A stretch of DNA of 64,000 nucleotides from Paraburkholderia sabiae (GCF_030412785.1 NZ_CP125295.1:3658001-3722000); one strand, 5' to 3'; shown: positions 7,691-17,529, counted from the first letter of the stretch. Notes: generated from the sequence alone by a model not told the origin. A program made the numbers and translations.

Positions 7691-8896
7691 ATGAATCTGG
7701 ACGAAGAACGTCAAGCCATCCGAAGCGAACTCGATACGTTGCGCGCGAACGGCGCGCGACGTCAGGAATTGTCGCTGCACGCCTGCAAACGTCTCTTCTT
7801 TGATCTCGGCATCCGACCGTCGATGGCTGCCGTGCGCGACCTCACTCAAACAGGTAGCGCGAGCGACATTCCCAAAGACATCGACGGCTTTTGGGAGCGC
7901 ATCCGATCAGCATCGCGTGTGCGGGTCGGTGCCGGTGCCATTCCGAAAGCGCTGGAAGAACGCGCCGGTGAATTGCTCGGCGCGTTATTCGAAGACGCCC
8001 TGACACAAGCACGAGCATCGCTCGACGAAGAACGACAGGAAATTCAGGCCCTGCGTGCGGCCGCTGAACGCGACTCGCACGAAGGCCAGATTCGAAAGGA
8101 AGTTTCTGAAGAAGCGATACAGCGCAGTGAAGCTCGCGCAGATGCCGCTTGGGAACGCGTGCGCATTCTTGAGACTCAGCTCGCTTCCGCGAATACCAGC
8201 GAATCGGCCAATCAGCACGGATTGAAGACAACCGCCAGGCGCCTGGAAGCCGAGAATGAATCACTGCGCAAGCGTCTGGACGCGGAGCAATCGACGAATG
8301 CCGGTTTGCGCGACCGCCTAGATGCGTTGCACGGAGAGATGCGGCAGAACGCCGAGCACTACGCGCAGCAGATCAAGGATGCCGTGGCCGAAGCGGAGCG
8401 TCGCGTGAAGCCGATGCTTGTCGAACTGGATTCGTTGCGCGCGATGGCGGCAACGTATCAGGCGGGTGTTCGGGATGCGAGCCGGAAAGAATTTGATTTC
8501 ATCCAGCAGTTGGCCGCAGCGAAAGCGCGCGGCGATCGCCTCGAATCGCAATTGCGCGAGCAGTCCGATGAACTCGATCTCCTGACGCGCCAGATGACAG
8601 CGCTACGCGCGCAGCAAGGCATCGATCCCGCCGTCGCGCAGCTGCTCTGTCGGTTGGCCAGTGCGGGAAGACTGAACGCGGAGGAACTGGAGTCGCTCGG
8701 CACGGCTGTCGACGGACATGTTTCCGTGCCGACACAATGTCCGAAGTGTATCGATGGTGAGCCTGAACTCTCCCAGGTGGATCACCACTACGAATTGCTT
8801 TGTCCTGAGTGCGAGCACTCGTCGGGGACCGGCAAGTCGCGGCTGGCGGCCGTGACGCGCTTCATGTCGACGGCGCAAAACTCTACATCGCCCTGA
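7691..8896 (+). CDS. KfrA-like DNA-binding coiled-coil protein with C-terminal zinc ribbon
   Basis: A 401-residue protein. Residues about 20-110 resemble the KfrA N-terminal DNA-binding domain (RLFFDLGIRPSMAAVRDLT). They are followed by a long Glu/Arg/Ala-rich coiled coil (about 110-320) and a short C-terminal domain with two cysteine pairs, CPKC (350-353) and CPEC (371-374), probably binding zinc. The start at 7691 was chosen over earlier in-frame codons because GAGG precedes it and the KfrA-like region begins soon after. KfrA family proteins are plasmid-encoded and linked to partition and stable maintenance. Here it borders the origin and probably helps chromosome organisation, with autoregulation through the palindromes upstream. 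Confidence 0.8.
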   Translation: MNLDEERQAIRSELDTLRANGARRQELSLHACKRLFFDLGIRPSMAAVRDLTQTGSASDIPKDIDGFWERIRSASRVRVGAGAIPKALEERAGELLGALFEDALTQARASLDEERQEIQALRAAAERDSHEGQIRKEVSEEAIQRSEARADAAWERVRILETQLASANTSESANQHGLKTTARRLEAENESLRKRLDAEQSTNAGLRDRLDALHGEMRQNAEHYAQQIKDAVAEAERRVKPMLVELDSLRAMAATYQAGVRDASRKEFDFIQQLAAAKARGDRLESQLREQSDELDLLTRQMTALRAQQGIDPAVAQLLCRLASAGRLNAEELESLGTAVDGHVSVPTQCPKCIDGEPELSQVDHHYELLCPECEHSSGTGKSRLAAVTRFMSTAQNSTSP

Positions 8897-8930
8897 TCGA
8901 TAGAGACCCGAAAGTCGGTGTAAACGCTCG

Positions 8931-8947
8931 AGGTGAGCGTTTACGGG
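8931..8947 (-). repeat. Origin-type iteron outside the origin
   Basis: AGGTGAGCGTTTACGGG, the reverse complement of an origin iteron with a TA in the A-run. It lies between the kfrA-like gene and the recombinase-like gene. Confidence 0.7.
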
Positions 8948-8954
8948 ATCACAC

Positions 8955-8971
8955 AGGTGAAGGTTTACAGG
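8955..8971 (-). repeat. Origin-type iteron outside the origin
   Basis: AGGTGAAGGTTTACAGG, a weaker copy 24 bp from the preceding one, close to the 22-23 bp pitch of the last origin repeats. Confidence 0.55.
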
Positions 8972-8977
8972 AGCCGG

Positions 8978-10042
8978 CTAACCTTCGTCCCGCGTGCCTT
9001 GGTGATCTTCAGGCAGCACCACTGTCTCACCGACGCTCATCTCGCCTTCGAATTGTTCCTGTTCGCTCCACGTCTTCCACGCGCGATGCAACCGATTTGC
9101 GGAAACCGCCTGCGCGAACCCGAGCCACTGTCCGACGACTTCCACTTCTACGCCGCTTTCGAACAGATCGGCTGCGAATGAATTGCGCAATGTATGCGGA
9201 CTCGCACGTGCTTCGCGCGACTCGCCGATTCCCGCTGCATCGACCAGCGCATCGACGGCACGGAGCATCGTCGCCTTGTGCATCGGGCGTCCAGACGGTG
9301 ACGCGGGGAAAACCAGTTCGCCCGGTAGTTCCGCCTGTTTGCGCTCATCGAGCCACGCATCGAGTACCGACACGGCGAACGGTGCGAGCCGCGTTCTGCG
9401 TGTGAACAACGGATTCGTTGCTTCGATCACGACCCACGGCGAGCCCGGCGTCAAACAATTCATCGAAAGCGTTCGAGCCTCGCCCGTCTTGATTCCACCG
9501 CCCAGAAACACTGCGATCAACGCCCGGTCGCGGCGCTCGCGCCAGCGCTGCGCCGCTGACAGATCGGTGACGGGCGAAAAAAGATAAGCGGTCAAAGCGG
9601 AACGTTCCGCGCTGCTAAGAAATCCCGTTGGCTCGTTGTCGCGGGCGTTGCGCCATTCTGCTTCGCCATCCTGAGCAATGAATCGTGCGGGATTGGTCGA
9701 CGCCAGTTCGATCTCGCGCACATGATCGAGCACACGCTCGATCAATCGCAAATAGCGGGCGCGCTGCGGCTTTCGTATCGACAAACCTGCGACGAAGTCT
9801 GCGATGGAACGCATATCGACGGTCACAAGATTCTTGTGACGCGCCTGTAGCCATTCAAGAAAAAGGCCCCATTGCGCCCGATACACCTCCGCGGACGAAT
9901 GGCGGAAGTTCTGACCTGCGAGCCACGCATCGAAGGCGGTGCGCGGATCGGCGAGCCAGTCCTGACGTTCACGATCGAACAGATCTGTTTCCGCCACAGC
10001 CGGCGACGGCCCAGCGGAGTCGAGAGGATCGTTGGTGGACAT
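8978..10042 (-). CDS. Tyrosine-recombinase-like protein lacking catalytic residues
   Basis: A 354-residue protein with the two-domain layout of tyrosine recombinases. The core-binding N-terminal domain (about residues 30-120) is followed by a catalytic-like domain (140-325). The HxxR motif is present (HTLRNSFA, His283 and Arg286). However, the first catalytic arginine is lysine (GGGIKTGEA, Lys185), the third-box histidine is Phe309 (WLGFA), and the nucleophilic tyrosine position is occupied by Leu318 with no tyrosine anywhere after residue 286. Strand cleavage is therefore unlikely. The intact reading frame beside the origin suggests a retained DNA-binding or architectural role. A family with a divergent active site cannot be excluded without alignment. 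Confidence 0.8.
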   Translation of the reverse strand: MSTNDPLDSAGPSPAVAETDLFDRERQDWLADPRTAFDAWLAGQNFRHSSAEVYRAQWGLFLEWLQARHKNLVTVDMRSIADFVAGLSIRKPQRARYLRLIERVLDHVREIELASTNPARFIAQDGEAEWRNARDNEPTGFLSSAERSALTAYLFSPVTDLSAAQRWRERRDRALIAVFLGGGIKTGEARTLSMNCLTPGSPWVVIEATNPLFTRRTRLAPFAVSVLDAWLDERKQAELPGELVFPASPSGRPMHKATMLRAVDALVDAAGIGESREARASPHTLRNSFAADLFESGVEVEVVGQWLGFAQAVSANRLHRAWKTWSEQEQFEGEMSVGETVVLPEDHQGTRDEG

Positions 10043-10107
10043 AGCCTATCTTTCCGTTAGTTGCGCACAAGCCATTGTAGTCAGTCGACTCGCAAGCGCA
10101 GCGCCGA

Positions 10108-10123
10108 CTTTACGCGCATAAAC
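10108..10123. promoter_or_regulatory. Outlying parS-like site
   Basis: CTTTACGCGCATAAAC keeps the GCGCATAAA arm but differs at one position of the left arm. It lies in the gap between the recombinase-like gene and the LexA-box gene, about 7 kb from the parAB cluster. Confidence 0.55.
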
Positions 10124-10141
10124 TCTCACCGCCCGCGCCGA

Positions 10142-10540
10142 CTACCCGCCCCAAGCTCGTCCAACACCAAGATCGCGATCGGAGATTCGCTGCTTCGCAG
10201 CGCCGGCCTTTGCTTTCTCCGCCGCGTCGTAAGCCGCGACCGCAAACGCAAACACAGCAGGCAAAGCATTCGATCGACTGAAGTCGACGGCGTCGTCGGT
10301 CTCGGGAAACTGGAAGTCGCCGGGCCGTTGAAAGAGCCCGAGCATGAAGGGATCGTGCCGGCTGGCGAAGCCGAGATCGGCGAGCGCCTCCGCTTCGATT
10401 GCGTGCAGAAGTCGCCATGTAAGCGGCACCTGCTGCACGATGTATCGCGCTGCAATATGCCGGACGATGTGTTCGAGGTCACGCGCCGCGGACTTGAAAC
10501 GCAGCGCGGCCAGATCCTGTTCGTTGTTCAGCTTGTTCAT
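10142..10540 (-). CDS. Hypothetical protein under a LexA box
   Basis: A 132-residue protein that I do not recognise. It starts MNKLNNEQDLAALRFKSAARDLEHIVRHIAARYIVQQ and is mostly helical, soluble, with an Ala-rich C-terminal third and no transmembrane or export signal. The start at 10540 was chosen because the upstream extension would run through the LexA-type operator at 10565-10584. That operator predicts DNA-damage induction. The gene is transcribed alone, downstream of an XRE-cupin gene that ends 84 bp before it. Confidence 0.65.
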   Translation of the reverse strand: MNKLNNEQDLAALRFKSAARDLEHIVRHIAARYIVQQVPLTWRLLHAIEAEALADLGFASRHDPFMLGLFQRPGDFQFPETDDAVDFSRSNALPAVFAFAVAAYDAAEKAKAGAAKQRISDRDLGVGRAWGG

Positions 10541-10564
10541 TCTTCGGCTCCGTCGGACTGCGTA

Positions 10565-10584
10565 TACTGTACAAACATACAGTA
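10565..10584 (-). promoter_or_regulatory. LexA (SOS) box
   Basis: TACTGTACAAACATACAGTA matches the CTGT-N8-ACAG rule with symmetric TA flanks, close to the E. coli SOS consensus. It lies 25 bp upstream of the 132-residue gene at 10142-10540, a normal repressor position. Confidence 0.8.
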
Positions 10585-10624
10585 TCGGCTGCAACCGCGG
10601 TAACCCGAAGAATCGGGATTCAGA

Positions 10625-11239
10625 TTAGCCGTGAATCACGACAAGCAACGCTTTCGCTTCGCCTTTGCCTGCGTTGCGAATCGCATGCGGTTCGTCGGCG
10701 ACGTAGCGCGCGGTGTCGGCGGCTTTCAGGCGCTTCGTCGTTCCCGCCGCGTCGATATCGATCACACCGTTCAGCACCGTCAAATGCTCACGCGTCCCCG
10801 GCTCGTGTGCATTCGAAACGAGTGCGCCGCCCGGCTGCAACGTCAATTCGTACCATTCGAATTTGCCGGCGAGTTCGATCGGTCCCCAGACGCGCAACTG
10901 ATATTTCGCTTCGTGGCCGCTCAACGTCGGAATCTCATGCGGACCGGAAACCGCAATCGGATCCGGAGCCTTCTGCGGTGCGAACAGCGAATCGAGACTC
11001 ACACCCAACGCATTCGTGAGCCGCCACGCGACGGCGATCGTCGGATTCGCCTTATCGCGTTCGATTTCCGACAACATCGATTTCGACACGCCCGCCGCGC
11101 GCGACAAATCGTCGAGCGTCATCTTGCGTTCACTGCGCAGGCGCTGGATTTGCTCGCCAACACGCGGCGGAACCGAAACAGACTGCGCCGCCGTCGCTGC
11201 CGTACCCGACGAACTCTTGCGCATTCCCGAACTTGCCAT
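10625..11239 (-). CDS. XRE-family regulator with C-terminal cupin domain
   Basis: A 204-residue repressor-type protein. An HTH_3/XRE domain covers about residues 27-85 ([31 protein letters not shown]), followed by a cupin sensory domain (about 115-204, with a [23 protein letters not shown] metal or ligand pocket). It diverges from kbl-tdh and three GTTCGA half-sites lie between them, so it probably controls threonine/glycine catabolism and itself. The start at 11239 has AGGTCAGGA just upstream. The effector is unknown. Confidence 0.85.
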   Translation of the reverse strand: MASSGMRKSSSGTAATAAQSVSVPPRVGEQIQRLRSERKMTLDDLSRAAGVSKSMLSEIERDKANPTIAVAWRLTNALGVSLDSLFAPQKAPDPIAVSGPHEIPTLSGHEAKYQLRVWGPIELAGKFEWYELTLQPGGALVSNAHEPGTREHLTVLNGVIDIDAAGTTKRLKAADTARYVADEPHAIRNAGKGEAKALLVVIHG

Positions 11240-11262
11240 TTCCTGACCTATCGTTTAGAGTT

Positions 11263-11288
11263 GTTCGACATATCGAACTTTAGTTCGA
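11263..11288. promoter_or_regulatory. Three-half-site operator between the XRE-cupin gene and kbl
   Basis: GTTCGA (11263), TCGAAC (11273) and GTTCGA (11283) alternate in orientation at exactly 10-bp steps, forming two overlapping palindromes (GTTCGA-CATA-TCGAAC and TCGAAC-TTTA-GTTCGA). It lies 24 bp before the regulator start and is the likely site of the XRE-cupin protein. Confidence 0.6.
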
Positions 11289-11383
11289 AAAAACGAAAAT
11301 ATCCGATAAAACTGACAGCCGACTATAACAGGCGGCCGCGCCTCGTGGTGCGGCGCGAAGCCGGCCATTCAAGGAGCCGTTTC

Positions 11384-12583
<1,200 letters not shown>

Positions 12584-12601
12584 AACGGGACATCGACATC
12601 A

Positions 12602-13630
12602 ATGAAAGCACTGGCAAAACTCGAACGCGCAACAGGCCTCACGTTGACCGACGTGAAGAAGCCCGAAGTGGGCCACAACGATGTGATGATCCGCATCACG
12701 CGCACGGCGATCTGCGGCACGGACATTCATATCTGGAAGTGGGACGACTGGGCGCAGAAAACCATTCCCGTGCCGATGCACGTCGGTCATGAATACGTCG
12801 GCGAAATCGTCGAAATGGGCCAGGAAGTGCGCGGTTTTTCGATCGGCGATCGCGTGTCGGGCGAAGGGCACATCACGTGCGGCTTCTGTCGCAACTGTCG
12901 CGCGGGCCGCCGGCATTTGTGCCGCAACACGGTCGGCGTCGGCGTGAATCGCGAGGGCGCGTTTGCCGAATATCTCGTGATTCCAGCGTTCAACGCGTTC
13001 AAGATTCCGCCTGAAATCTCCGACGATCTCGCCGCGATCTTCGATCCGTTCGGCAACGCGACGCATACGGCGCTGTCGTTCAATCTCGTCGGCGAAGATG
13101 TTTTGATTACGGGCGCGGGACCGATCGGCATCATGGCCGTCGCGATCGCGAAGCACGTGGGCGCGCGAAATGTCGTGATCACCGACGTCAATGATTACCG
13201 CCTCGAACTCGCGCGCAAGATGGGCGCGACGCGCGCGGTGAACGTGTCGCGCGAATCGCTGCGCGACGTGATGAACGATCTGCATATGACGGAAGGCTTC
13301 GACGTGGGCCTCGAAATGTCGGGCGTGCCGAGCGCGTTCACGTCGATGCTCGAAGCGATGAACCACGGCGGCAAGATCGCGCTGCTCGGTATTCCGCCGG
13401 CGCAAACGGCGATCGACTGGACGCAGGTCATCTTCAAAGGCCTTGAAATCAAGGGCATTTATGGCCGCGAGATGTTCGAGACCTGGTACAAGATGGTCGC
13501 GATGCTGCAAAGCGGCTTGGATCTTTCGCCGATTCTCACGCACCGCTTTGCCGTCGACGATTTCGAAAAAGCGTTCGCCACGATGCTGTCGGGCGAAAGC
13601 GGAAAAGTGATTCTCGACTGGACCGTCTGA
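12602..13630 (+). CDS. tdh: L-threonine 3-dehydrogenase
   Basis: A 342-residue zinc-dependent medium-chain dehydrogenase that oxidises L-threonine to 2-amino-3-ketobutyrate with NAD+, feeding Kbl. Catalytic zinc ligand Cys38 lies in [10 protein letters not shown] and the GHE motif in [11 protein letters not shown]. The structural-zinc lobe is [15 protein letters not shown]. The nucleotide-binding motif is [20 protein letters not shown]. Length and motifs match E. coli Tdh. It is the second gene of the operon. Confidence 0.96.
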   Translation: MKALAKLERATGLTLTDVKKPEVGHNDVMIRITRTAICGTDIHIWKWDDWAQKTIPVPMHVGHEYVGEIVEMGQEVRGFSIGDRVSGEGHITCGFCRNCRAGRRHLCRNTVGVGVNREGAFAEYLVIPAFNAFKIPPEISDDLAAIFDPFGNATHTALSFNLVGEDVLITGAGPIGIMAVAIAKHVGARNVVITDVNDYRLELARKMGATRAVNVSRESLRDVMNDLHMTEGFDVGLEMSGVPSAFTSMLEAMNHGGKIALLGIPPAQTAIDWTQVIFKGLEIKGIYGREMFETWYKMVAMLQSGLDLSPILTHRFAVDDFEKAFATMLSGESGKVILDWTV

Positions 13631-13649
13631 TAGCGCCGCAACAAAAGCT

Positions 13650-14291
13650 TTAACCTGCAGGCGGCTTCGCTGCCTCTGTCTGAATGATGACGTGGATATC
13701 GTCGCCCACAGCGGGATACCACGTTGTCAGACCAAACTTCGATCGGCTGAACTGGCCGTCCGCTGAAAAGCCGAGTGTGTCGGCTTTCGTCAGCGGATCG
13801 CGGCCATAGCCGTTGAACGTCACATCGAGCGTGACCGGCTGCGTCACGCCGCGTATCGTCAGGTCGCCCGTCAGCTTGCCGCGCGCGTCGCCCGTGCGTT
13901 CAAAACGCGTGCTCACGAAGCGGATCTGCGGATTACGCTCTGCATCCAGCATGTCCGTGCCCTTCACCATCTTGTCGAGTTGCGGAACATTCGTGTCGAT
14001 GCTCGCCGCGTCGATCGTCACCGTTACCTGGCTCTTGTCCAGCCCGCCTTCCTTCCAGTCGATTTCACCCGCCACGCGGTCGAAGCGCATCGTGAAGCGC
14101 GTGTATTTGAAGTGATCGACGTTGAATATGACGCTCGTGTGATGCGGGTCGAGCTTGTACTGACCGACGGGCACGCGCGCTTCCGTTTGCGTGACCGTGT
14201 GCGTGACGACCTGCAGCGGCGTGCATGCGCAGAGCGTCGCGGCAATCGCCACGGCAGACAAAGACACGGCACGGCGAAAAACGATGCTCAT
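13650..14291 (-). CDS. YceI-family lipoprotein
   Basis: A 213-residue member of the YceI lipocalin-like family, which binds isoprenoid-type lipids in the periplasm. A type II signal peptide ends in TLCAC, so it should be lipid-anchored, unlike the two YceI proteins at 33.6-34.8 kb. The domain starts at QYKLDPHHTSVIFNVDHF. The ATG at 14291 is preferred because AAGGTGAG upstream is a ribosome site; an in-frame GTG at 14300 lies inside that site. It converges on tdh and diverges from a TetR gene. Confidence 0.85.
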   Translation of the reverse strand: MSIVFRRAVSLSAVAIAATLCACTPLQVVTHTVTQTEARVPVGQYKLDPHHTSVIFNVDHFKYTRFTMRFDRVAGEIDWKEGGLDKSQVTVTIDAASIDTNVPQLDKMVKGTDMLDAERNPQIRFVSTRFERTGDARGKLTGDLTIRGVTQPVTLDVTFNGYGRDPLTKADTLGFSADGQFSRSKFGLTTWYPAVGDDIHVIIQTEAAKPPAG

Positions 14292-14407
14292 GACACTCAC
14301 CTTTTAAACGATCCTCCCACACGATAATGCATCCCGCGCCAAACCGGCAGCCAATGCGAAGCGAACCCATACTTGACGAAGGAGAATGATCGTTCTACCC
14401 TTCGCAC

Positions 14408-15049
14408 ATGGCTACTCTCGACGACACACAAGACATCGCCGGTAGCGCGCGCGAGCGCCTGCTCGATGCAGCGGAAGCGCTGATTTACGCGGGCGGCATC
14501 CACGCGACGGGCGTCGATGCGATCGTCCGGCAATCGGGCACCGCGCGCAAAAGCTTCTACACGCATTTCGAATCGAAAGATGCGCTGGTCGCGGCTGCGC
14601 TGGAGCGGCGCGACGAACGCTGGATGAAATGGTTTATCGAAGGCACGCTGCGCCGTGGCAAGAGTCCGCGCACGCGTCTGCTCGCGATGTTCGACGTATT
14701 GCGCGAATGGTTCGTGTCGGAAGATTTTCACGGCTGCGCGTTTCTCAACGCCGCGGGCGAAATCGCGTCGCCTGACGATCCGATCCGCGTCGTCGCGCGC
14801 GAACACAAGGAACGGCTGCTCGAATTCGTGCGCGCGCAATGCGACGAATACGTGGCAGCGACGGGCGGCGACGCGCGGCGCTCGGCGCGGCTGTCGCGGC
14901 AATGGCTGATTCTGATCGACGGCGCGATCGGTGTCGCGCTCGTCAGCGGCGACGCCGACGCCGCACTCGACGCGCGCGCCGCTGCCGGCCCGCTGCTCGA
15001 TTCCGCAAGTGCAAATTCCCGCTCGTCCAACCGGCGAGCGTCCACCTGA
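14408..15049 (+). CDS. TetR-family transcriptional regulator
   Basis: A 213-residue regulator. The TetR N-terminal HTH covers residues 13-60 ([40 protein letters not shown]), followed by a ligand-binding domain of the type seen in YjdC/AcrR-like repressors ([11 protein letters not shown]). The DUF1348 gene begins 23 bp downstream on the same strand, and the lipoprotein gene is divergent. Both are candidate targets. The last 15 residues are Ser/Arg-rich and probably unstructured. Confidence 0.85.
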   Translation: MATLDDTQDIAGSARERLLDAAEALIYAGGIHATGVDAIVRQSGTARKSFYTHFESKDALVAAALERRDERWMKWFIEGTLRRGKSPRTRLLAMFDVLREWFVSEDFHGCAFLNAAGEIASPDDPIRVVAREHKERLLEFVRAQCDEYVAATGGDARRSARLSRQWLILIDGAIGVALVSGDADAALDARAAAGPLLDSASANSRSSNRRAST

Positions 15050-15071
15050 CGCAGTTCAACGAGGAATCATC

Positions 15072-15548
15072 ATGGCCGATATCGAAAGACGTCCACCCGT
15101 CCCGCCGTTCACGCGCGAGACGGCCATCCAGAAAGTGCGCGCCGCTGAAGATGCATGGAATACGCGCGAGCCGGAGCGCGTGTCGCTCGCGTACACGCCG
15201 GACAGCAAATGGCGCAACCGTTCGGAGTTCCCGGTGGGGCGCGCCGAGATCGTCACGTTCCTGCAGCGCAAGTGGGCGAGGGAACTGGACTATCGGCTGA
15301 TCAAGGAACTGTGGGCGTTCACCGACAACCGCATCGCAGTTCGCTTCGCTTACGAGTGGCACGACGATTCGGGCAACTGGTTCCGTTCATATGGCAACGA
15401 GAACTGGGAATTCGACGAAAACGGTCTGATGGCGTATCGCCACGCAAGCATCAACGACAAGCCGATCCGCGAAGAAGAGCGTCTGTATCGCTGGCCGCTG
15501 GGCCGTCGTCCGGACGATCATCCGGGGCTGTCGGAGCTGGGGCTGTAA
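15072..15548 (+). CDS. DUF1348 / SnoaL-like protein
   Basis: A 158-residue NTF2-fold protein of the DUF1348 group. [27 protein letters not shown] and [19 protein letters not shown] are typical, and [25 protein letters not shown] is strongly family-like. The activity is unknown, though the NTF2 fold often binds small hydrophobic ligands. The start at 15072 follows GAGGAA; a longer in-frame reading would overlap the tetR gene. It is probably co-transcribed with tetR. A GC-rich hairpin (15566-15592) follows. Confidence 0.85.
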   Translation: MADIERRPPVPPFTRETAIQKVRAAEDAWNTREPERVSLAYTPDSKWRNRSEFPVGRAEIVTFLQRKWARELDYRLIKELWAFTDNRIAVRFAYEWHDDSGNWFRSYGNENWEFDENGLMAYRHASINDKPIREEERLYRWPLGRRPDDHPGLSELGL

Positions 15549-15759
15549 TCCGCGGTCATAAGAACGGTGAGCGCGCGCACCGCGCGTTCACCAAGCTGCA
15601 ATCGTTCGTTCGCTATCGTTGCCGTCTGCAGGCGCGTTGTCGCCCCGAGCGCACACTCCATCTCAGTGTAGGGTTTGTGGGGTACAGTGCGCGACTGGAG
15701 AGCAATTCGACATAATCGCGACATTCAGACGCCGGCACGCGACCGGTTGCGGAGAGCAC

Positions 15760-16287
15760 ATGCCGTTTGGAAAGATCAAGAACAAGATTCGTCGTGCATG
15801 CGTGGCAGGTTGTGTAGCGGGCATCGGTTTGGTGGCAGCGTCGGGCGCGCAGGCGGCCGACTGGTGCAGTGGCGGCGTCTGGGCCGATGTGATGATCGGT
15901 TCGTATCACATCGATCCGGATCCAGGCACGGACTTCGAACAGTTCAATCCCGGCCTCGGTGTCGAATGCTGGCTCAACGGGCAATGGGCATTGACGGCAG
16001 GCGGCTTCCGCAACTCGTTGCGTCGTCCGTCGTGGTACGGCGGCGGTGTGTGGGCGCCGGAGTTCGTGCACTATGGCTTTATCCGCCTCGCGGTGATCGG
16101 CGGCATTATCTCCGGCTACAACTATGGCAACTGGGGCCTCGGCCACGATCACACGATCGGACCCGTCGTCGCGCCCATCGTGATGCTCGAGTACAAACGC
16201 GTCGGCGCGAACATCATCGTCATTCCGCCTATTCCTTCCGATAATCTGCCGTTCACGCTCGGCTTTCAGGTGAAGTACAAGTTCTGA
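15760..16287 (+). CDS. Outer-membrane beta-barrel protein
   Basis: A 175-residue exported protein. A long signal peptide with a charged N-region (MPFGKIKNKIRRA) and hydrophobic core ends at AQA/ADW. The mature part alternates polar and aromatic residues in about eight short strands and ends in VKYKF, a typical C-terminal phenylalanine barrel signal. It resembles PagP-size or lipid A deacylase-size barrels, but I see no catalytic motif, so the function is open. The start at 15760 follows GGAGA. It is a single gene. Confidence 0.65.
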   Translation: MPFGKIKNKIRRACVAGCVAGIGLVAASGAQAADWCSGGVWADVMIGSYHIDPDPGTDFEQFNPGLGVECWLNGQWALTAGGFRNSLRRPSWYGGGVWAPEFVHYGFIRLAVIGGIISGYNYGNWGLGHDHTIGPVVAPIVMLEYKRVGANIIVIPPIPSDNLPFTLGFQVKYKF

Positions 16288-16330
16288 ATATCGCTCACTG
16301 AACGGTCCATTTTTTGAGTTCGAACGTAAA

Positions 16331-16347
16331 GGGTGAGGCTTTTCGGG
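16331..16347 (-). repeat. Origin-type iteron outside the origin
   Basis: GGGTGAGGCTTTTCGGG, followed by AGA. It lies just after the outer-membrane barrel gene. Confidence 0.65.
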
Positions 16348-16477
16348 AGATGAGTTTACGGTGAAGTGCTGATGCGATTCACGCTTCACCTGAAACACAA
16401 AAAACCCCTAAAAACAGGCACTTTTAGCGCACGCGGCTCACGCTAACAACCGGGCGAGCAGACCGCATCGATATCAA

Positions 16478-16494
16478 AGGTGAGCGTTTACGGG
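16478..16494 (-). repeat. Origin-type iteron outside the origin
   Basis: AGGTGAGCGTTTACGGG, identical to the copy at 8931. It faces the inverted copy at 16520. Confidence 0.7.
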
Positions 16495-16519
16495 GCATCG
16501 AATGCCAAGTCAACTGCCT

Positions 16520-16536
16520 CCCGAAACCTCTCACCT
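16520..16536 (+). repeat. Origin-type iteron in origin orientation
   Basis: CCCGAAACCTCTCACCT, the only strong dispersed copy with the same orientation as the origin array. With 16478 it forms an inverted pair with a 25-bp gap. Confidence 0.7.
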
Positions 16537-16644
16537 ATACGGCGCAAGCGTGCGAACGGATCGAACACGACGATCACCGCAAGCCCGCCGACGCCGTTCA
16601 TAATCGCAGGCAACGCGACCCATCGCATGCAGCGGAAGGCGTCT

Positions 16645-17514
16645 ATGAACGATTCGAACCTGGACTGGAGCGACGTGCGGATCTTCCTCGCGATCGCCCG
16701 CTGCGGCACGCTGGGCGCGGCTGCGCGCCAGCTCGGACAGACCCAGCCGACCATGGGCCGGCGTCTGCGCGCGCTCGAGGAAGCCGTCGGTCACACGCTC
16801 TTTCAGCGCACGGCCGAAGGCTTCGTGCTGACCGACGAAGGCCACGCCGTGCTGACCTACGCCGAGCGCATGGAAGAAGAAGCGCACGCGTTCATGCGTT
16901 CGCTCGCGGGCAACGAGCAGCAGTTGACGGGCAGTTTGCGCGTGTCGTCGTCGGACTGGTACGGCATTCATGTGCTGACGCCCGTGTTCGCTGCGTTTCT
17001 CGCGCGTCATCCGCAGATGTCGATCGAGTTGATCACCGATTCGCGGCGCTACAACCTCGCGCGGCGCGAAGCTGATCTGGTGTTTCGCATCACGCCGTTC
17101 GACGAACCGGACGTCATTCAGCGCAAGCTGATGCACATGGATTACGCGCTGTACGGGCGCATCGATCTCGTTGCGCCCGTGCGCGGCGACGGCGCGGGCC
17201 AGGCGCTGATCACGATGGATAGCGCGTTCGGCGAACTGCCCGACGTCGCGTGGATCCGTCAGATGCTGCCGAACGCGCACATCGCGTACGCCAGCAACAA
17301 CCGCGGCGTGCAGGCGCGCATGTGCGCGGAAGGCGGCGGTTTCGCGGTGCTGCCGTGTCCGCTCGGCGACAACACGCCGGGCTTGCGGCGCATCGATCTC
17401 GGCGAAGCGCCGCCGGGCCGCGACGTATGGCTCGGCTACCATCGCGACCTGAAACGTCTCGCGCGTTTGCGTGCGTTGCTCGATGTCGCGATCGAACGTC
17501 TCGCGAACGTGTGA
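16645..17514 (+). CDS. LysR-family transcriptional regulator
   Basis: A 289-residue regulator with an N-terminal winged HTH (LDWSDVRIFLAIARCGTLGAAARQLGQTQPTMGRRLRALEEAVG, residues 5-48) and a LysR substrate-binding domain (about 90-285). The HTH carries the TQPTMGRRL variant seen in LysR proteins that regulate oxidoreductases. The start at 16645 follows GCGGAAGG. It converges on the MDR oxidoreductase gene with 15 bp between stops. Iteron copies occupy its upstream region. Confidence 0.88.
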   Translation: MNDSNLDWSDVRIFLAIARCGTLGAAARQLGQTQPTMGRRLRALEEAVGHTLFQRTAEGFVLTDEGHAVLTYAERMEEEAHAFMRSLAGNEQQLTGSLRVSSSDWYGIHVLTPVFAAFLARHPQMSIELITDSRRYNLARREADLVFRITPFDEPDVIQRKLMHMDYALYGRIDLVAPVRGDGAGQALITMDSAFGELPDVAWIRQMLPNAHIAYASNNRGVQARMCAEGGGFAVLPCPLGDNTPGLRRIDLGEAPPGRDVWLGYHRDLKRLARLRALLDVAIERLANV

Positions 17515-17529
17515 GCCGATACAGCTTTA

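Larger units (their letters stand above)
16288..16644. other. Intergenic region rich in origin-type iterons
   Basis: A 357-bp gap before the LysR gene. It holds three clear iteron copies (16331, 16478 and 16520) and a weak one ending CTTCACCT near 16391. No gene is visible. Confidence 0.6.

Noticed and set aside
10061..10603. Open frame on the + strand opposite the LexA-box gene
   Set aside because: It has no ribosome site or family motif and runs antisense to the better supported minus-strand gene.
14281..14300. CTCACCT near the YceI lipoprotein start
   Set aside because: On the minus strand it is AAGGTGAG, the ribosome-binding site of that gene, without a CCCGA arm.
15566..15592. GGTGAGCGCGCG hairpin resembling an iteron
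   Set aside because: It lacks the TTTTCGGG arm. It is a self-complementary hairpin after the DUF1348 gene, likely a weak terminator or chance GC structure.
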